From: Pseudovibrio zosterae
GTDB lineage: Bacteria > Pseudomonadota > Alphaproteobacteria > Rhizobiales > Stappiaceae
Direction: 5' to 3'
Length of the DNA stretch: 64,000 nt
NCBI RefSeq assembly: GCF_033843645.1
Contig: NZ_JAWXVZ010000008.1
Coordinates: 124,001 to 188,000, forward strand
Shown piece by piece: positions 24,775 through 33,065 of this stretch (the first letter of the stretch is position 1; the number at the start of each line of letters is the position of its first letter). A program made the translations under genes and the position numbers. The notes beneath the pieces were generated by a model. The model had not been told where the DNA came from and searched no databases. It saw nothing but the letters and a program-made list of their open reading frames with translations.

Positions 24775-26328
24775 TCAGGCGTGAATGTCAGTTTCTTGAG
24801 TTTTTGAAGAGCTGAGCGCAGCAAAGTCCGCATCTGGTGCCGCTGCGATCTGCTTGATCAAGGTGGGCATATCGATCTGGTCGATACGGTGATCGCCAAC
24901 CAGATTGTTGTGGTTGAAAACGATGATCCGGTCAGCGATTTCAAGTGCTTCCTCAACGTCTGTACAAACCGCGATGGTCACCCGGTCCTTGGCGGTTTCG
25001 CGCAGCAACTTCCCGATCTGTCGACGCGAGGAAATGTCTACGCCCTGGAATGGCTCATTGAGCAGCAACACCCGGCACTCCTCGAGCATCCACCGGGCCA
25101 CCATGACCTTCTGCTGGTTGCCACCGGATAGCGTCGACATCTCTGCGGTGGGGTCGGTGTATTTGACCTTGGTCAGGTCAATCACCTCTTTCACCCGCGC
25201 CTTCTCCCGATCCCGGTTGATGAAACTCAGCCAGGAGAAGCTCTTGAGAAAAGGCAGGCTTGTGTTGTTCTCAATCGAGAAGTCCGGAATGATGGCGTTA
25301 TTGCCGCGATCTTCCTGAACCATGTAAACGCCGTCCTTGATGGCTTGATTGGGGGACGTTGCCCGCCACTCAGCACCATCGAGCATCACCGTTCCGCTGG
25401 CGAACTCGTGCATCCCAAACAGGCTTTCAACCACGCTGGCACAACCGGAAGACAAAAGACCGGTCAGCGCCACGATCTGACCCGTCTTTAGGTCGAGATC
25501 AAACGGCTTGGACCCTTCAGCCAGCTGCACCTGACGGAACACAACACGCGAGGCCTCCCCGCTTTGGTAGTCGTGCATGACTTCACCAACGGCGTGCCCC
25601 AGCATGGAGTGAACCGCGCCATCGAAATCCAGAGGCTTCTCGAACACCCCCACAATGCGACCTTCTCTCAACGCAGCAATGCGGTCGGCCAAACGGCGAA
25701 TGTCCGACATTCTGTGTGAGATGTAGATGATCGCCACGCCTTGATCGCGCATTTGCTCCACCGCATCAAACAGGCGCAGAGCTTCTCGTTCGGAAAGACT
25801 GGAGGTTGGCTCATCCAGAATGAGCAGCCGCGGCTTGACACTCAGCGCGCGGGCAATGGCCACGAGCTGCTTGTCCGCTTGGCTCAGCTCCGCAACCTTG
25901 GTGTCCAGCGGCAGATCAAGACCAATTGTCTTGGCCACTTCCGCAGCGCGTTCATGGAGCTTTCCCTTGTTCACGAAGGCCGGGAACCGACCATCGCAAA
26001 GCTGATCAAGAATAAGGTTTTCGGCAATCGTAAGATCCTGAACAACACCGTCATTGATGATCTGGTGAACGGTTACGATGCCGCTTTCTCGTGCTTGCTG
26101 TGGTGTGTCGATGATGCTGGTCTGGCCATTGACGCTGATGGCACCCCCATCGGCCTGGTAAACACCTGAAAGGATTTTAACCAGCGTCGACTTGCCTGCA
26201 CCATTGGCCCCCATGAGAGCGAGAACCTCGCCACCACTCACGGTCAGACTGATGTCATGCAGCACGGTGTTGGTACCAAAGCTCTTCTTGATACCGGAGA
26301 TTTCTATGCTGTCGGATTGTATCCCCAT
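24775..26328 (-). CDS. Sugar ABC transporter ATPase (RbsA-like, two nucleotide-binding domains)
   Basis: A 517-residue protein with two ABC domains. The first has Walker A GANGAGKST, a LSQADKQLVAIARAL signature region and Walker B LLILDEPTSSLS. The second, degenerate in Walker A (TGLLSSGC), has signature LSGGNQQKVMVARWM, typical of RbsA/XylG. It is the first gene of the eight-gene operon running left to 17185. A bipartite operator lies 30-61 bp upstream of the start codon. Confidence 0.92.
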   Translation of the reverse strand: MGIQSDSIEISGIKKSFGTNTVLHDISLTVSGGEVLALMGANGAGKSTLVKILSGVYQADGGAISVNGQTSIIDTPQQARESGIVTVHQIINDGVVQDLTIAENLILDQLCDGRFPAFVNKGKLHERAAEVAKTIGLDLPLDTKVAELSQADKQLVAIARALSVKPRLLILDEPTSSLSEREALRLFDAVEQMRDQGVAIIYISHRMSDIRRLADRIAALREGRIVGVFEKPLDFDGAVHSMLGHAVGEVMHDYQSGEASRVVFRQVQLAEGSKPFDLDLKTGQIVALTGLLSSGCASVVESLFGMHEFASGTVMLDGAEWRATSPNQAIKDGVYMVQEDRGNNAIIPDFSIENNTSLPFLKSFSWLSFINRDREKARVKEVIDLTKVKYTDPTAEMSTLSGGNQQKVMVARWMLEECRVLLLNEPFQGVDISSRRQIGKLLRETAKDRVTIAVCTDVEEALEIADRIIVFNHNNLVGDHRIDQIDMPTLIKQIAAAPDADFAALSSSKTQETDIHA

Positions 26329-26357
26329 CGCTTCCTCCCAAAAGCAGCAGAGACAAG

Positions 26358-26389
26358 TTACATATGTTCTCTTTATGTGACAAGTGTAA
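26358..26389. promoter_or_regulatory. Bipartite operator of the sugar-importer operon (SorC-type regulator site)
   Basis: Arms TTACATATGT (26358-26367) and ACAAGTGTAA (26380-26389) are inverted copies separated by 12 bp. A site of the same 10-12-10 geometry lies at 27801-27832 in front of the aldolase/mutarotase operon and the regulator gene. The shared half-site is TTACA-N2-TGT. Confidence 0.65.
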
Positions 26390-26475
26390 AAAATATCTCA
26401 GAATGATGAGGGGAAATACATAACAACGCACCACATGCGCCACTCAGCCTGACGCGTAATATCCGCGCCAAAAAC

Positions 26476-26501
26476 AAAAAGGGCAGGTTTCCCCGCCCTT
26501 T
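26476..26501 (-). terminator. Intrinsic terminator after the aldolase gene
   Basis: AAAAAGGGC and GCCCTTT form a stem extended by an inner AGG/CCC pairing, about 36 bp past the aldolase stop codon. On the minus strand it ends in TTTTTG then TTTT. It separates the aldolase/mutarotase operon from the importer operon, which therefore needs its own promoter. Confidence 0.75.
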
Positions 26502-26537
26502 AGCCGTCATATGAGTTTCAACTAATCAAACAGCGTT

Positions 26538-27362
26538 CTATCTGCCATCCAGCTCGTAGATCGGCGTCACACCAAGATGCTTTCCAAGGGAAACGATCTG
26601 GGCATCACTGATTCCCGGCAGGTCCCTTCCGGCCATCTTGCCCTGACAGTAGATCATTGCGGCCTTTTCGGCGGTCTCGATCAGGCCGAACGCATCATCC
26701 AGTGAATCACCGGCTGCCAGAACCCCATGAAAAGCCCAGAGGATCAAGCGGTGCGTCTTGGCCAACTCTCCTGAGGCCTCACCAATGGCGAGAGAGCCCG
26801 GCAACATCCAGGGCACAACACCAACGCCGTCAGGAAAGAACATCAGGCTTTCAGAGCACATGCGCCACAGCGTTTTTGTAAACGCCTCACTGGACTGATC
26901 ATGAAGATGGCTCATCAACAGCAGCCAGTCCGCATGGGTGTGAACGATCACCGATTGCCCCTTGTCCTGACGCTCTGCATGCACCAGAAGGTGGGTGATC
27001 ATTTCGCTTGAAGGTCGCCCCCCGCCAGCGTAGCCAGCGATCGGTGTAAACTGGGAACCGTCTTCACTGAAGCGCACAAGCCCAAGATCTTGCTCAGGAT
27101 TTTCTTTCACATGCCGCATGAACGCGCCGCTGGCGGTCATCAGCATGTGCTGCCCGGCAAGAGCAGGCACCGGCTTTGGCAGATCATACCACTGGGTAGA
27201 CGCCATCTCGGCAACACCCCATTCGGCCATCTGCTGCGGGTTCAAGCGGACACTTATGTTGCCCGCATTGCGCTCGCCCCACCCTTTGTCCCAAAGCGCA
27301 TAGGCAAGCACCTTCAGTTCCTTCACCAGGTCAGACTGCAGCCAGGCATCATGACTAACCAT
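26538..27362 (-). CDS. RhaD-like class II aldolase (rhamnulose-1-phosphate aldolase family)
   Basis: A 274-residue protein of the same length as E. coli RhaD with its landmarks. These are KGWGERNAGNISVRL near the start, a glutamate in RPSSEMITH, the metal histidines in VIVHTHADW, FPDGVGVVPWMLPG, a further histidine in LWAFHGV, and FGLIETAEKAA. RhaD uses Zn2+ to cleave a ketose-1-phosphate to dihydroxyacetone phosphate and an aldehyde. In this setting the ketose phosphate could be 5-deoxy- or 5-methylthio-ribulose-1-phosphate made by the MtnK/MtnA pair, as Ald2 does in the DHAP shunt. No rhamnose kinase or isomerase gene is nearby. It overlaps the mutarotase gene by 8 bp. Confidence 0.85.
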   Translation of the reverse strand: MVSHDAWLQSDLVKELKVLAYALWDKGWGERNAGNISVRLNPQQMAEWGVAEMASTQWYDLPKPVPALAGQHMLMTASGAFMRHVKENPEQDLGLVRFSEDGSQFTPIAGYAGGGRPSSEMITHLLVHAERQDKGQSVIVHTHADWLLLMSHLHDQSSEAFTKTLWRMCSESLMFFPDGVGVVPWMLPGSLAIGEASGELAKTHRLILWAFHGVLAAGDSLDDAFGLIETAEKAAMIYCQGKMAGRDLPGISDAQIVSLGKHLGVTPIYELDGR

Positions 27363-27789
27363 CGAACACCACTCCCTTCTGCAGGATCAGGCAGCCATAA
27401 GGGCGCAGATCCGTGGTCGCAACAATAAGACTTGTTTTTTCTGCTAGGTCGTAAAAGGCGAACCGATCGATCGCTTCCCACTTGTGGCCCTTCTCCTCAC
27501 TGGCATCCAACACCTTGAGGAAATCCTGCGCCGCTTCAGGCAGCTCCGCATCGTCGGCTTGCGCCATCAGCTTGATGGGGCAATCATCGAACCCGTCGAC
27601 AGGAAACAGCGTGAGGATGGCCGCCAGAACATCACTGGCCGTCGTGCCCGGCATAGTGATCAGATGGCCGTTAGCCCGTGATGCAGCTGCAAAATTTGCA
27701 TCAACAATCGCCAGCGTATCGCCATGCCCCATGGACGCCAGAGCATATAGCAGATCAGCAGACAGCAGCGGATCTATCGATTTTAACAT
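27355..27789 (-). CDS. RbsD/FucU-family sugar mutarotase
   Basis: A 144-residue protein with the family start LKSIDPLLSADLLYALASMGHGDTLAIVDANF, here spread over residues 2-34, and the C-terminal tyrosine region DLRPYGCLILQKGVV. RbsD/FucU proteins interconvert pyranose/furanose or alpha/beta anomers of ribose and fucose. The ATG at 27789 has AAGGTGG 5 bp upstream and is preferred over longer starts. It leads the two-gene operon with the aldolase and presumably supplies the correct anomer to the kinase. Confidence 0.85.
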   Translation of the reverse strand: MLKSIDPLLSADLLYALASMGHGDTLAIVDANFAAASRANGHLITMPGTTASDVLAAILTLFPVDGFDDCPIKLMAQADDAELPEAAQDFLKVLDASEEKGHKWEAIDRFAFYDLAEKTSLIVATTDLRPYGCLILQKGVVFDG

Positions 27790-27800
27790 GAGCCCACCTT

Positions 27801-27832
27801 TTACATTTGTCATTACTAAATACCATTTGTAA
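27801..27832. promoter_or_regulatory. Bipartite operator between the mutarotase/aldolase operon and the SorC regulator
   Basis: Arms TTACATTTGT (27801-27810) and CCATTTGTAA (27823-27832) are inverted and separated by 12 bp, the same geometry as the site at 26358-26389. It lies 12 bp upstream of the mutarotase start codon, so a bound repressor would block that promoter, and it could also serve autoregulation. Confidence 0.65.
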
Positions 27833-27941
27833 TATGTCTCTGGCAAGTCTCCCGTTTCCTCGGAATGATTGGGAGTAGCAATTAACGCGAAACTTATGGT
27901 AAGGGCGGCAACTTGATCGATTGGGCTACGAGGCAGCGGGC

Positions 27942-28904
27942 GTGACCAGAAAAGAAAAAAGCAGTGCGATTTGGTTCAACAAGGACCCCATCTTGCATTC
28001 AGCATGGCTCTACTATCAGGAGGGCCTGAACCAGACCGATATCGCAGAGGTTCTGGGCGTTTCCCGCGCCAGCGTCGTCAAGTACCTGCAGCAAGCCCGC
28101 GAACTTGGGTACGTTCAGATCACACTGGATCAGGACCGCTATACTCAGGCGACCATCTCATCAAAGCTCAAGACCAAGTTCGGTCTGGATAATGTACTGG
28201 TCGCCCCGGCAGGTGACGGCCAAACCCATGTTCGCATCCGGCTTGCCCGTGCAGGCGCCATGTATCTCAGCCATGTTACGAAGGATAACGACACCATTGG
28301 AATCGCCTGGGGCCGCACCATTCACGAGCTGAGTCAGGCCATGCCCCGCAAGCCGCTAAAGAATGTCAGCGTGCTGCAAATGATCGGCTCCATGTATGCC
28401 CAATACAGTTTTGCCGCCGACGAGGGCTCCTCACTTATCGCCAACAGGTTTGAGGGCACCGGCATGAACCTCAATGTCCCGGCGATCGTCTCCAGCGCCC
28501 GCCTCGCCACGGAACTTCAGGCCGAGCCCATCGTGCGCTCTCATTTTGCCGTTCTGGAACGGTGCAGCCGCGCAGTCTTTGTGGTTGGCCACTGCTCACC
28601 CAATAATTCGGCGGTACGGGCCGGCATCATCTCGGAACAGGATATGGAGACCTACAAGCAGCTGGGCGCAACCGCTGTCATCTGCGGACGGTTTCTGGAT
28701 GCACAGGGACAACCGGTTATCACAGAACTGGACCAGCGGATCCTTGGCATCAACCTCGCTCAGCTCCGACAAATTCCAAGCCGCATCATGATCGGCGGGG
28801 GCCCGAAGAACCATCAAGCGGTCCTTGCAGGCCTGCGCGGTGGCTATGTGACGGATTTGATCACAGACCATGAAACCGCAGACTTCCTGCTTGAGAACGG
28901 CTAG
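27942..28904 (+). CDS. SorC-family sugar-binding transcriptional regulator
   Basis: A 320-residue protein (GTG start at 27942; a TTG at 27921 would add seven residues). An N-terminal HTH (about 18-55, YYQEGLNQTDIAEVLGVSRASVVKYLQQA) is followed by the sugar-binding domain with GIAWGRTIHELSQA and GRFLDAQGQPV, ending in IMIGGGPKNHQAVLAGLRGG. SorC proteins bind a phosphorylated sugar as inducer. It is divergent from the mutarotase/aldolase operon, and paired 32-bp operators in front of both leftward operons are its probable targets. Confidence 0.9.
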   Translation: MTRKEKSSAIWFNKDPILHSAWLYYQEGLNQTDIAEVLGVSRASVVKYLQQARELGYVQITLDQDRYTQATISSKLKTKFGLDNVLVAPAGDGQTHVRIRLARAGAMYLSHVTKDNDTIGIAWGRTIHELSQAMPRKPLKNVSVLQMIGSMYAQYSFAADEGSSLIANRFEGTGMNLNVPAIVSSARLATELQAEPIVRSHFAVLERCSRAVFVVGHCSPNNSAVRAGIISEQDMETYKQLGATAVICGRFLDAQGQPVITELDQRILGINLAQLRQIPSRIMIGGGPKNHQAVLAGLRGGYVTDLITDHETADFLLENG

Positions 28905-28954
28905 GGCGCAGCTCCCAGCACCCTAGGCACATTCAAAGCAGCATTCCATCCGCC

Positions 28955-30310
28955 TCAGGCACGCAGGTGCCCGAGGAAATCCGCCATGCTGGCCTCCAGA
29001 TCCCGAGCATACTCAGAAAGCTGATTGGCCGATTCCAGCACGTTTCCAGCTGTCGTGCCGGTCTCACCTGCTGCTGCGCTCACACTGGTGATCCCAGAGG
29101 AAACCCGTGAAGTGCCCTCCGCCGCCAGCGATATGCTCTCGGAAATGACAGAGGTTGCCGCGCCCTGCTGCTCAACCGCGCCTGAGATCGCCGCCGATAT
29201 GGCGTCCATCTCGGAAATCGTCGTGGAGATCTCCTCCATGCTTTCGCGAGAATGGCGCGTTGCCTCTTGGATCTCCGCAATCTGAGAGCTGATTTGAACC
29301 GTCGCGTTCGCTGTCTGCTCGGCAAGCGACTTGACCTCATGGGCCACAACGGAAAAGCCTTTACCCGCCTCCCCGGCCCGCGCGGCTTCAATGGTCGCGT
29401 TCAGCGCCAGCAAATGGGTCTGAGATGAGATTTTATTGATCAGCTCAATGATGTTGCCAATCTCATCCGCCGCCACCGTCAACGCACCAACCCGTGCAAT
29501 GGCCTTCTCCGAGGCTGTCACCGCCTGATCCGCGGTCGTTGCCGCACGGTTGACCTGCTGCGCGATCTCGGCAATCGCCTGCGCCAACTCACCCGTGGAA
29601 TGGCTAACACTCTCCACGTTCACGCTCGTGGAACCAGCTGCCTCCTCCACAGTGCTACTGATTTCAGCCGTTTCGCTGGCAGCCTTCTGCAAGGTGTCAG
29701 AGGTCGCCTTCAACCCACCGGCAGCAGCGCTCAAGGAGCCCGCAACGGTGCCAACACTCTCTTCAAAGCGAGAGGCAATGCCTTCAATGAAATTCTGCCG
29801 GTCCCGTGTCTTGGCGTCCTCATAGACCTCCAGCGCGATATCCATATCAAGGAACGTGACCTTGATCACCGCCTGCTGCAACCGACGCAAGAAACTGCCA
29901 GACCGAGCGGCAAGCACGCCGCCGCGAATCTCAGCTTCCAGTTCAGAGCAGATCGCCCCGGACAGATAATTGTAAGCGCCAATGTAATAGCGGGGCGACA
30001 TGCCCAGCTTATTGTGGGCCTCGCCAATTCGCCTCACGGACGCAACATAGTCGTCCGTCAACTTGGCCTTTGCCAGAAACGACCAGTGCTCCGCCTGTTT
30101 GGACTTGGCATGGTCGATATGCGCCTTCGATTTGAAAAATTGTGCGGTCTCAGGAAAATTTTGCACATGCGCATAGAAAAGATCAAGAACCTTCGGCAAA
30201 ACCTTCCGGATATACGGTTCCCCTTCAGCTAACGTCTTTAGATCATCCTCTGTGATCCGGTGAAACTTAAGTCGTTTTGAAATTTCGGCCTGCATAGATC
30301 GCCCAATCAT
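28955..30310 (-). CDS. Globin-coupled methyl-accepting chemotaxis protein (HemAT-type O2 sensor)
   Basis: A 451-residue soluble chemoreceptor. Residues 15-165 form a sensor globin (protoglobin) domain with the proximal histidine in RRIGEAHNKLGM (about residue 99). The C-terminal half is the MCP signalling domain with the conserved hairpin IEAARAGEAGKGFSVVAHEV. There is no membrane helix. Such proteins bind O2 at haem and steer aerotaxis through CheA/CheW. An in-frame ATG 15 bp downstream (30295) could be the true start. It is divergent from an NsrR-like NO sensor gene with an FNR box between, giving a gas-sensing locus. Confidence 0.9.
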   Translation of the reverse strand: MIGRSMQAEISKRLKFHRITEDDLKTLAEGEPYIRKVLPKVLDLFYAHVQNFPETAQFFKSKAHIDHAKSKQAEHWSFLAKAKLTDDYVASVRRIGEAHNKLGMSPRYYIGAYNYLSGAICSELEAEIRGGVLAARSGSFLRRLQQAVIKVTFLDMDIALEVYEDAKTRDRQNFIEGIASRFEESVGTVAGSLSAAAGGLKATSDTLQKAASETAEISSTVEEAAGSTSVNVESVSHSTGELAQAIAEIAQQVNRAATTADQAVTASEKAIARVGALTVAADEIGNIIELINKISSQTHLLALNATIEAARAGEAGKGFSVVAHEVKSLAEQTANATVQISSQIAEIQEATRHSRESMEEISTTISEMDAISAAISGAVEQQGAATSVISESISLAAEGTSRVSSGITSVSAAAGETGTTAGNVLESANQLSEYARDLEASMADFLGHLRA

Positions 30311-30450
30311 CTATTTTCAAATGCACCACCCTCATGCACTTCATGCTTCCGAACACTATTCCGACATATCCTTCAAGTTGTAATATTACGCATTTTAAGT
30401 GTTCTAAGCTCTTACCCCACAGCTCCCTAGGGGTTATCACTGAGAAATTA

Positions 30451-30478
30451 TTTACTGTTACATTTCAATGACAGTAAA
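30451..30478. promoter_or_regulatory. Perfect 8-bp inverted repeat upstream of the globin chemoreceptor
   Basis: TTTACTGT (30451-30458) and ACAGTAAA (30471-30478) are perfect inverted copies separated by 12 bp. The site lies in the divergent gap between the chemoreceptor and NsrR-like genes, 29 bp from the FNR box. It looks like a dimer operator; the regulator is unknown. Confidence 0.5.
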
Positions 30479-30506
30479 ACGCCTGTACCCCGCGACGTTT
30501 TATCCC

Positions 30507-30520
30507 TTGATGTGTATCAA
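30507..30520. promoter_or_regulatory. Perfect FNR/FnrL box
   Basis: TTGATGTGTATCAA is an exact match to TTGAT-N4-ATCAA. It sits between the divergent globin chemoreceptor (start 30310) and the NsrR-like gene (start 30641), 120 bp before the latter, and could serve either or both. Confidence 0.8.
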
Positions 30521-30640
30521 TGCCAACGCCTGCTCTTCCCCTCACCTTAAATCTGGGAACAATCAAGCTTGGCTTCTGCTGTTACGGATGGGCAGTTTCG
30601 TGCATGAGCAGGCGCTGATACGCACCTGAGGGGACAATTC

Positions 30641-31096
30641 ATGAAATTGACCGGCATGACCGACATCGCCACCCGCATCATGGCAGTAGTGGTTTCAAAC
30701 CCCGACCATCACTGGACCATAGAGAGATTCTCGCAGGTCTGTAGCTCGCCAAAACCGCAGATTACAAAAACCGTGCAGGCGCTCTCCGCCCATGGCTTCA
30801 TCAAGTCCCGGCGAGGCCGTATCGGTGGCTTTCATCTTGCCTGCGATCCTGCCATCGTCACGCTTGGCGAGCTTATTCGTGCTGTCGAGCCCAACTTCGC
30901 TTTGACAGACTGCATGGGCTGCTCTGACAAAGCTACCTGCCCCTTTCTGCCAGTTTGCCGGGTTCGGTCGGCCCTTGCCTATGCGCTCAAGGCCTTCATG
31001 CGCGAACTGGACAGCGTAACCTTGAATGATGTGGCAAGCGACCGCGAAGCCTACGCGCCAATGTTGGCAGGCGGACCGCTGGCTCTCAGCGCCTAG
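30641..31096 (+). CDS. Rrf2-family NsrR-like nitric-oxide-sensing regulator
   Basis: A 151-residue Rrf2 protein. The winged helix covers about residues 5-65 (WTIERFSQVCSSPKPQITKTVQ...SRRGRIGGFHLA). A cysteine cluster follows (C91, C94, C100, C106 in DCMGCSDKATCPFLPVC) with the spacing of the NsrR Fe-S ligands. NsrR represses NO-detoxifying genes until NO destroys its cluster. The FNR box upstream ties its expression to oxygen. IscR is less likely because its cysteine spacing differs. The neighbouring haem-globin chemoreceptor supports a gas-sensing role. Confidence 0.83.
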   Translation: MKLTGMTDIATRIMAVVVSNPDHHWTIERFSQVCSSPKPQITKTVQALSAHGFIKSRRGRIGGFHLACDPAIVTLGELIRAVEPNFALTDCMGCSDKATCPFLPVCRVRSALAYALKAFMRELDSVTLNDVASDREAYAPMLAGGPLALSA

Positions 31097-31124
31097 CAAG
31101 CACCGCAGCTCTGCCACCAAACAC

Positions 31125-31164
31125 AAAAAGCCCCCGCAGATCGCCGGACCTGCGGGGGCTTTTT
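31125..31164. terminator. Bidirectional intrinsic terminator
   Basis: AAAAAGCCCCCGCAG and CTGCGGGGGCTTTTT form a perfect 15-bp stem with a 10-nt loop between the converging NsrR-like and NSS transporter genes. It carries T-tracts on both strands. Confidence 0.95.
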
Positions 31165-31186
31165 CATTTCACGGCTGCGCCGATTG

Positions 31187-32518
31187 TTAGCCTATGAAGC
31201 CAATAACCATGACCCAGACAATAGCGATTGGCGCCACGATGCGAACAATCCACTTCCAGATCTGCAGATAGGAAAATGGCAGTTCGCCCTGATTTTCCAG
31301 TTCACGAGACACCTTGCCATACGCAAACCAACCCGCACAGATTGCCGTCAGAATGCCACCGATTGGCAGGAAGAACTTGTCAACCAGGAACGACAGGAAG
31401 TCAAAGAACGGCATGCCAAAGAACAGAATGTCGCCCCACACGCCCAGAGAAAGGGAACATGGAATGCCGATGGCAAAGATGACAAGGCCAACCACGGTGG
31501 AAGCTGCCTTGCGGCCCATGCCAAAGCTCTCAGAGAAGTACGCAACCGGAATTGCCAGAAGAGAGATTGAAGAGGTCAACGCCGCAATCAGCAGCATGGC
31601 AAAGAACACGGCCTGAAACAGCAATCCAAATGGCATTTCGCCAAAGATCGCAGGCAAGGTGATGAAGGTCAGGCCGGGCCCCGCACCTGGATCCATGCCG
31701 AAGGCAAACACTGCTGGCAACACCAGAAGACCTGCAAGGAAGGCCACCATAAAGTCCAGAGAAACAACCCAAACAGACGAGCTGCGGATGTTTGTCTCAG
31801 GAGACAAGTAGGAGCCATAGGTGATCATGGCACCCATGCCCAATGAAAGAGAGAAGAAAGCCTGACCGAGCGCGGCTTGGATCATGTCCATGCTAATCTG
31901 CGAGAAATCAGGCTTCAGGAAGAAAATGATACCTTCCATGCCGCCCGGCAGCGTCACACTGCGGATCACAAGAATAATCAGCAAGATGAACAAGAGCGGC
32001 ATCAAGGCCTTTACGGACTTCTCAATGCCTGATGTGACGCCCAAAAGCACGATCACAACGGTCATCACCATGAAGATGCCGTGATAAACAAGTGGCTCAA
32101 CAACAGAACCCACCAGCGCCTCGAACTGGCCACCAAGGATTGCTGCGGAACCACTGCTGATTTCGCCAGTGAACGTCTTTACAAGATAGGCGATGGTCCA
32201 GCCACCAACCACAGAATAGAACGAGAGAATAGCAAAGGCTGTGATCACACCGAGCAGACCAACCGGCATCCAGCTCCGTCCTGCCACGACGCGGAAAGCA
32301 CCGACAGGGTTCAGCTTGGCAGCGCGGCCAATGGCGATTTCCGCCATCATAACGCTCACACCAATGGTCACCATGATCAGAAGGTAGGCGAACAGGAAGG
32401 CACCACCACCCTCATTGCCAGCCAGATATGGGAACTTCCAGATGTTCCCGAGCCCAACCGCAGAGCCAGCCGCGGCCATAATGAAGCCGAAACGACTTCC
32501 CCATTGCTCTCGTTGCAT
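31187..32518 (-). CDS. Sodium-dependent neurotransmitter:sodium symporter (NSS/SNF) family transporter, copy 1
   Basis: A 443-residue membrane protein with 11-12 helices. It starts MQREQWGSRFGFIMAAAGSA followed by VGLGNIWKFPYLAGNEGGGAF, the unwound helix-1 sodium/substrate site of the LeuT fold. The TYGSYLSPETN segment marks helix 6. The length matches short MhsT/TnaT-like members that import amino acids with Na+. A close paralogue of almost the same length lies next to it at 33066-34400, each with its own terminator. Confidence 0.9.
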   Translation of the reverse strand: MQREQWGSRFGFIMAAAGSAVGLGNIWKFPYLAGNEGGGAFLFAYLLIMVTIGVSVMMAEIAIGRAAKLNPVGAFRVVAGRSWMPVGLLGVITAFAILSFYSVVGGWTIAYLVKTFTGEISSGSAAILGGQFEALVGSVVEPLVYHGIFMVMTVVIVLLGVTSGIEKSVKALMPLLFILLIILVIRSVTLPGGMEGIIFFLKPDFSQISMDMIQAALGQAFFSLSLGMGAMITYGSYLSPETNIRSSSVWVVSLDFMVAFLAGLLVLPAVFAFGMDPGAGPGLTFITLPAIFGEMPFGLLFQAVFFAMLLIAALTSSISLLAIPVAYFSESFGMGRKAASTVVGLVIFAIGIPCSLSLGVWGDILFFGMPFFDFLSFLVDKFFLPIGGILTAICAGWFAYGKVSRELENQGELPFSYLQIWKWIVRIVAPIAIVWVMVIGFIG

Positions 32519-33005
32519 TGTTATTTTTAAACCACCCTATGTAGATTTTTTGTTTCGCCTCAATTCAGGTGAATAAAACTATCTTTCACCCACCACGGCG
32601 AGGCCTTTATTTCCGCGTGCGCCCACATACGCGTGTTGCCTACATCAACGACGTGACCGCTATTGTTGAGCGGACAGATTGTCGCAGTTAAAAGAGCGTA
32701 ATTCAAAACGCAATCCTTTTTCTGATCACGTTTTCAAGCGCTCTAAACTAGGAGAGAGGATGTGCCGCCAACGAGCCATAATTGAGCACAATTTTGGCTG
32801 CAAATTGCATATCGAGACAACAATGTGCCTCAAACTATTTCATTTGCAACATTATATCGAAAAGCCACCCCAAATTTATAATTTGTGGGAAACTGGGGAC
32901 ACTTTCTCGAAATACGACTCATCAAGCCCGTTTTACTTGGCACACTCCCCCATCTGACGCAGGGATCATTTCCAATTTCGCGCAATTTAATGCTGCCATA
33001 GATAG
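32519..33005. other. Intergenic region between the NSS paralogues, no supported gene
   Basis: About 490 bp, AT-rich near 32800-32900. Two overlapping frames of about 90-140 codons on the plus strand lack ribosome binding sites and recognisable sequence. It should contain the promoter of copy 1. Confidence 0.5.
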
Positions 33006-33037
33006 AAAAAGCGCCCCATGCACAAGGCATGGAGCGC
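33006..33037 (-). terminator. Intrinsic terminator after NSS transporter copy 2
   Basis: GCGCCCCATGC and GCATGGAGCGC pair (11 bp, one mismatch) around a 5-nt loop, 29 bp past the stop codon. On the minus strand TTTTTC follows. Confidence 0.85.
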
Positions 33038-33065
33038 TCAAACGCTATAAGTATCTCTACCTAAA

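Noticed and set aside
26538..27789. Aldolase and mutarotase as an L-rhamnose or L-fucose catabolic operon
   Set aside because: No rhamnose/fucose isomerase or sugar kinase of those pathways is present, while the shared operator links them to the MtnK/MtnA operon.
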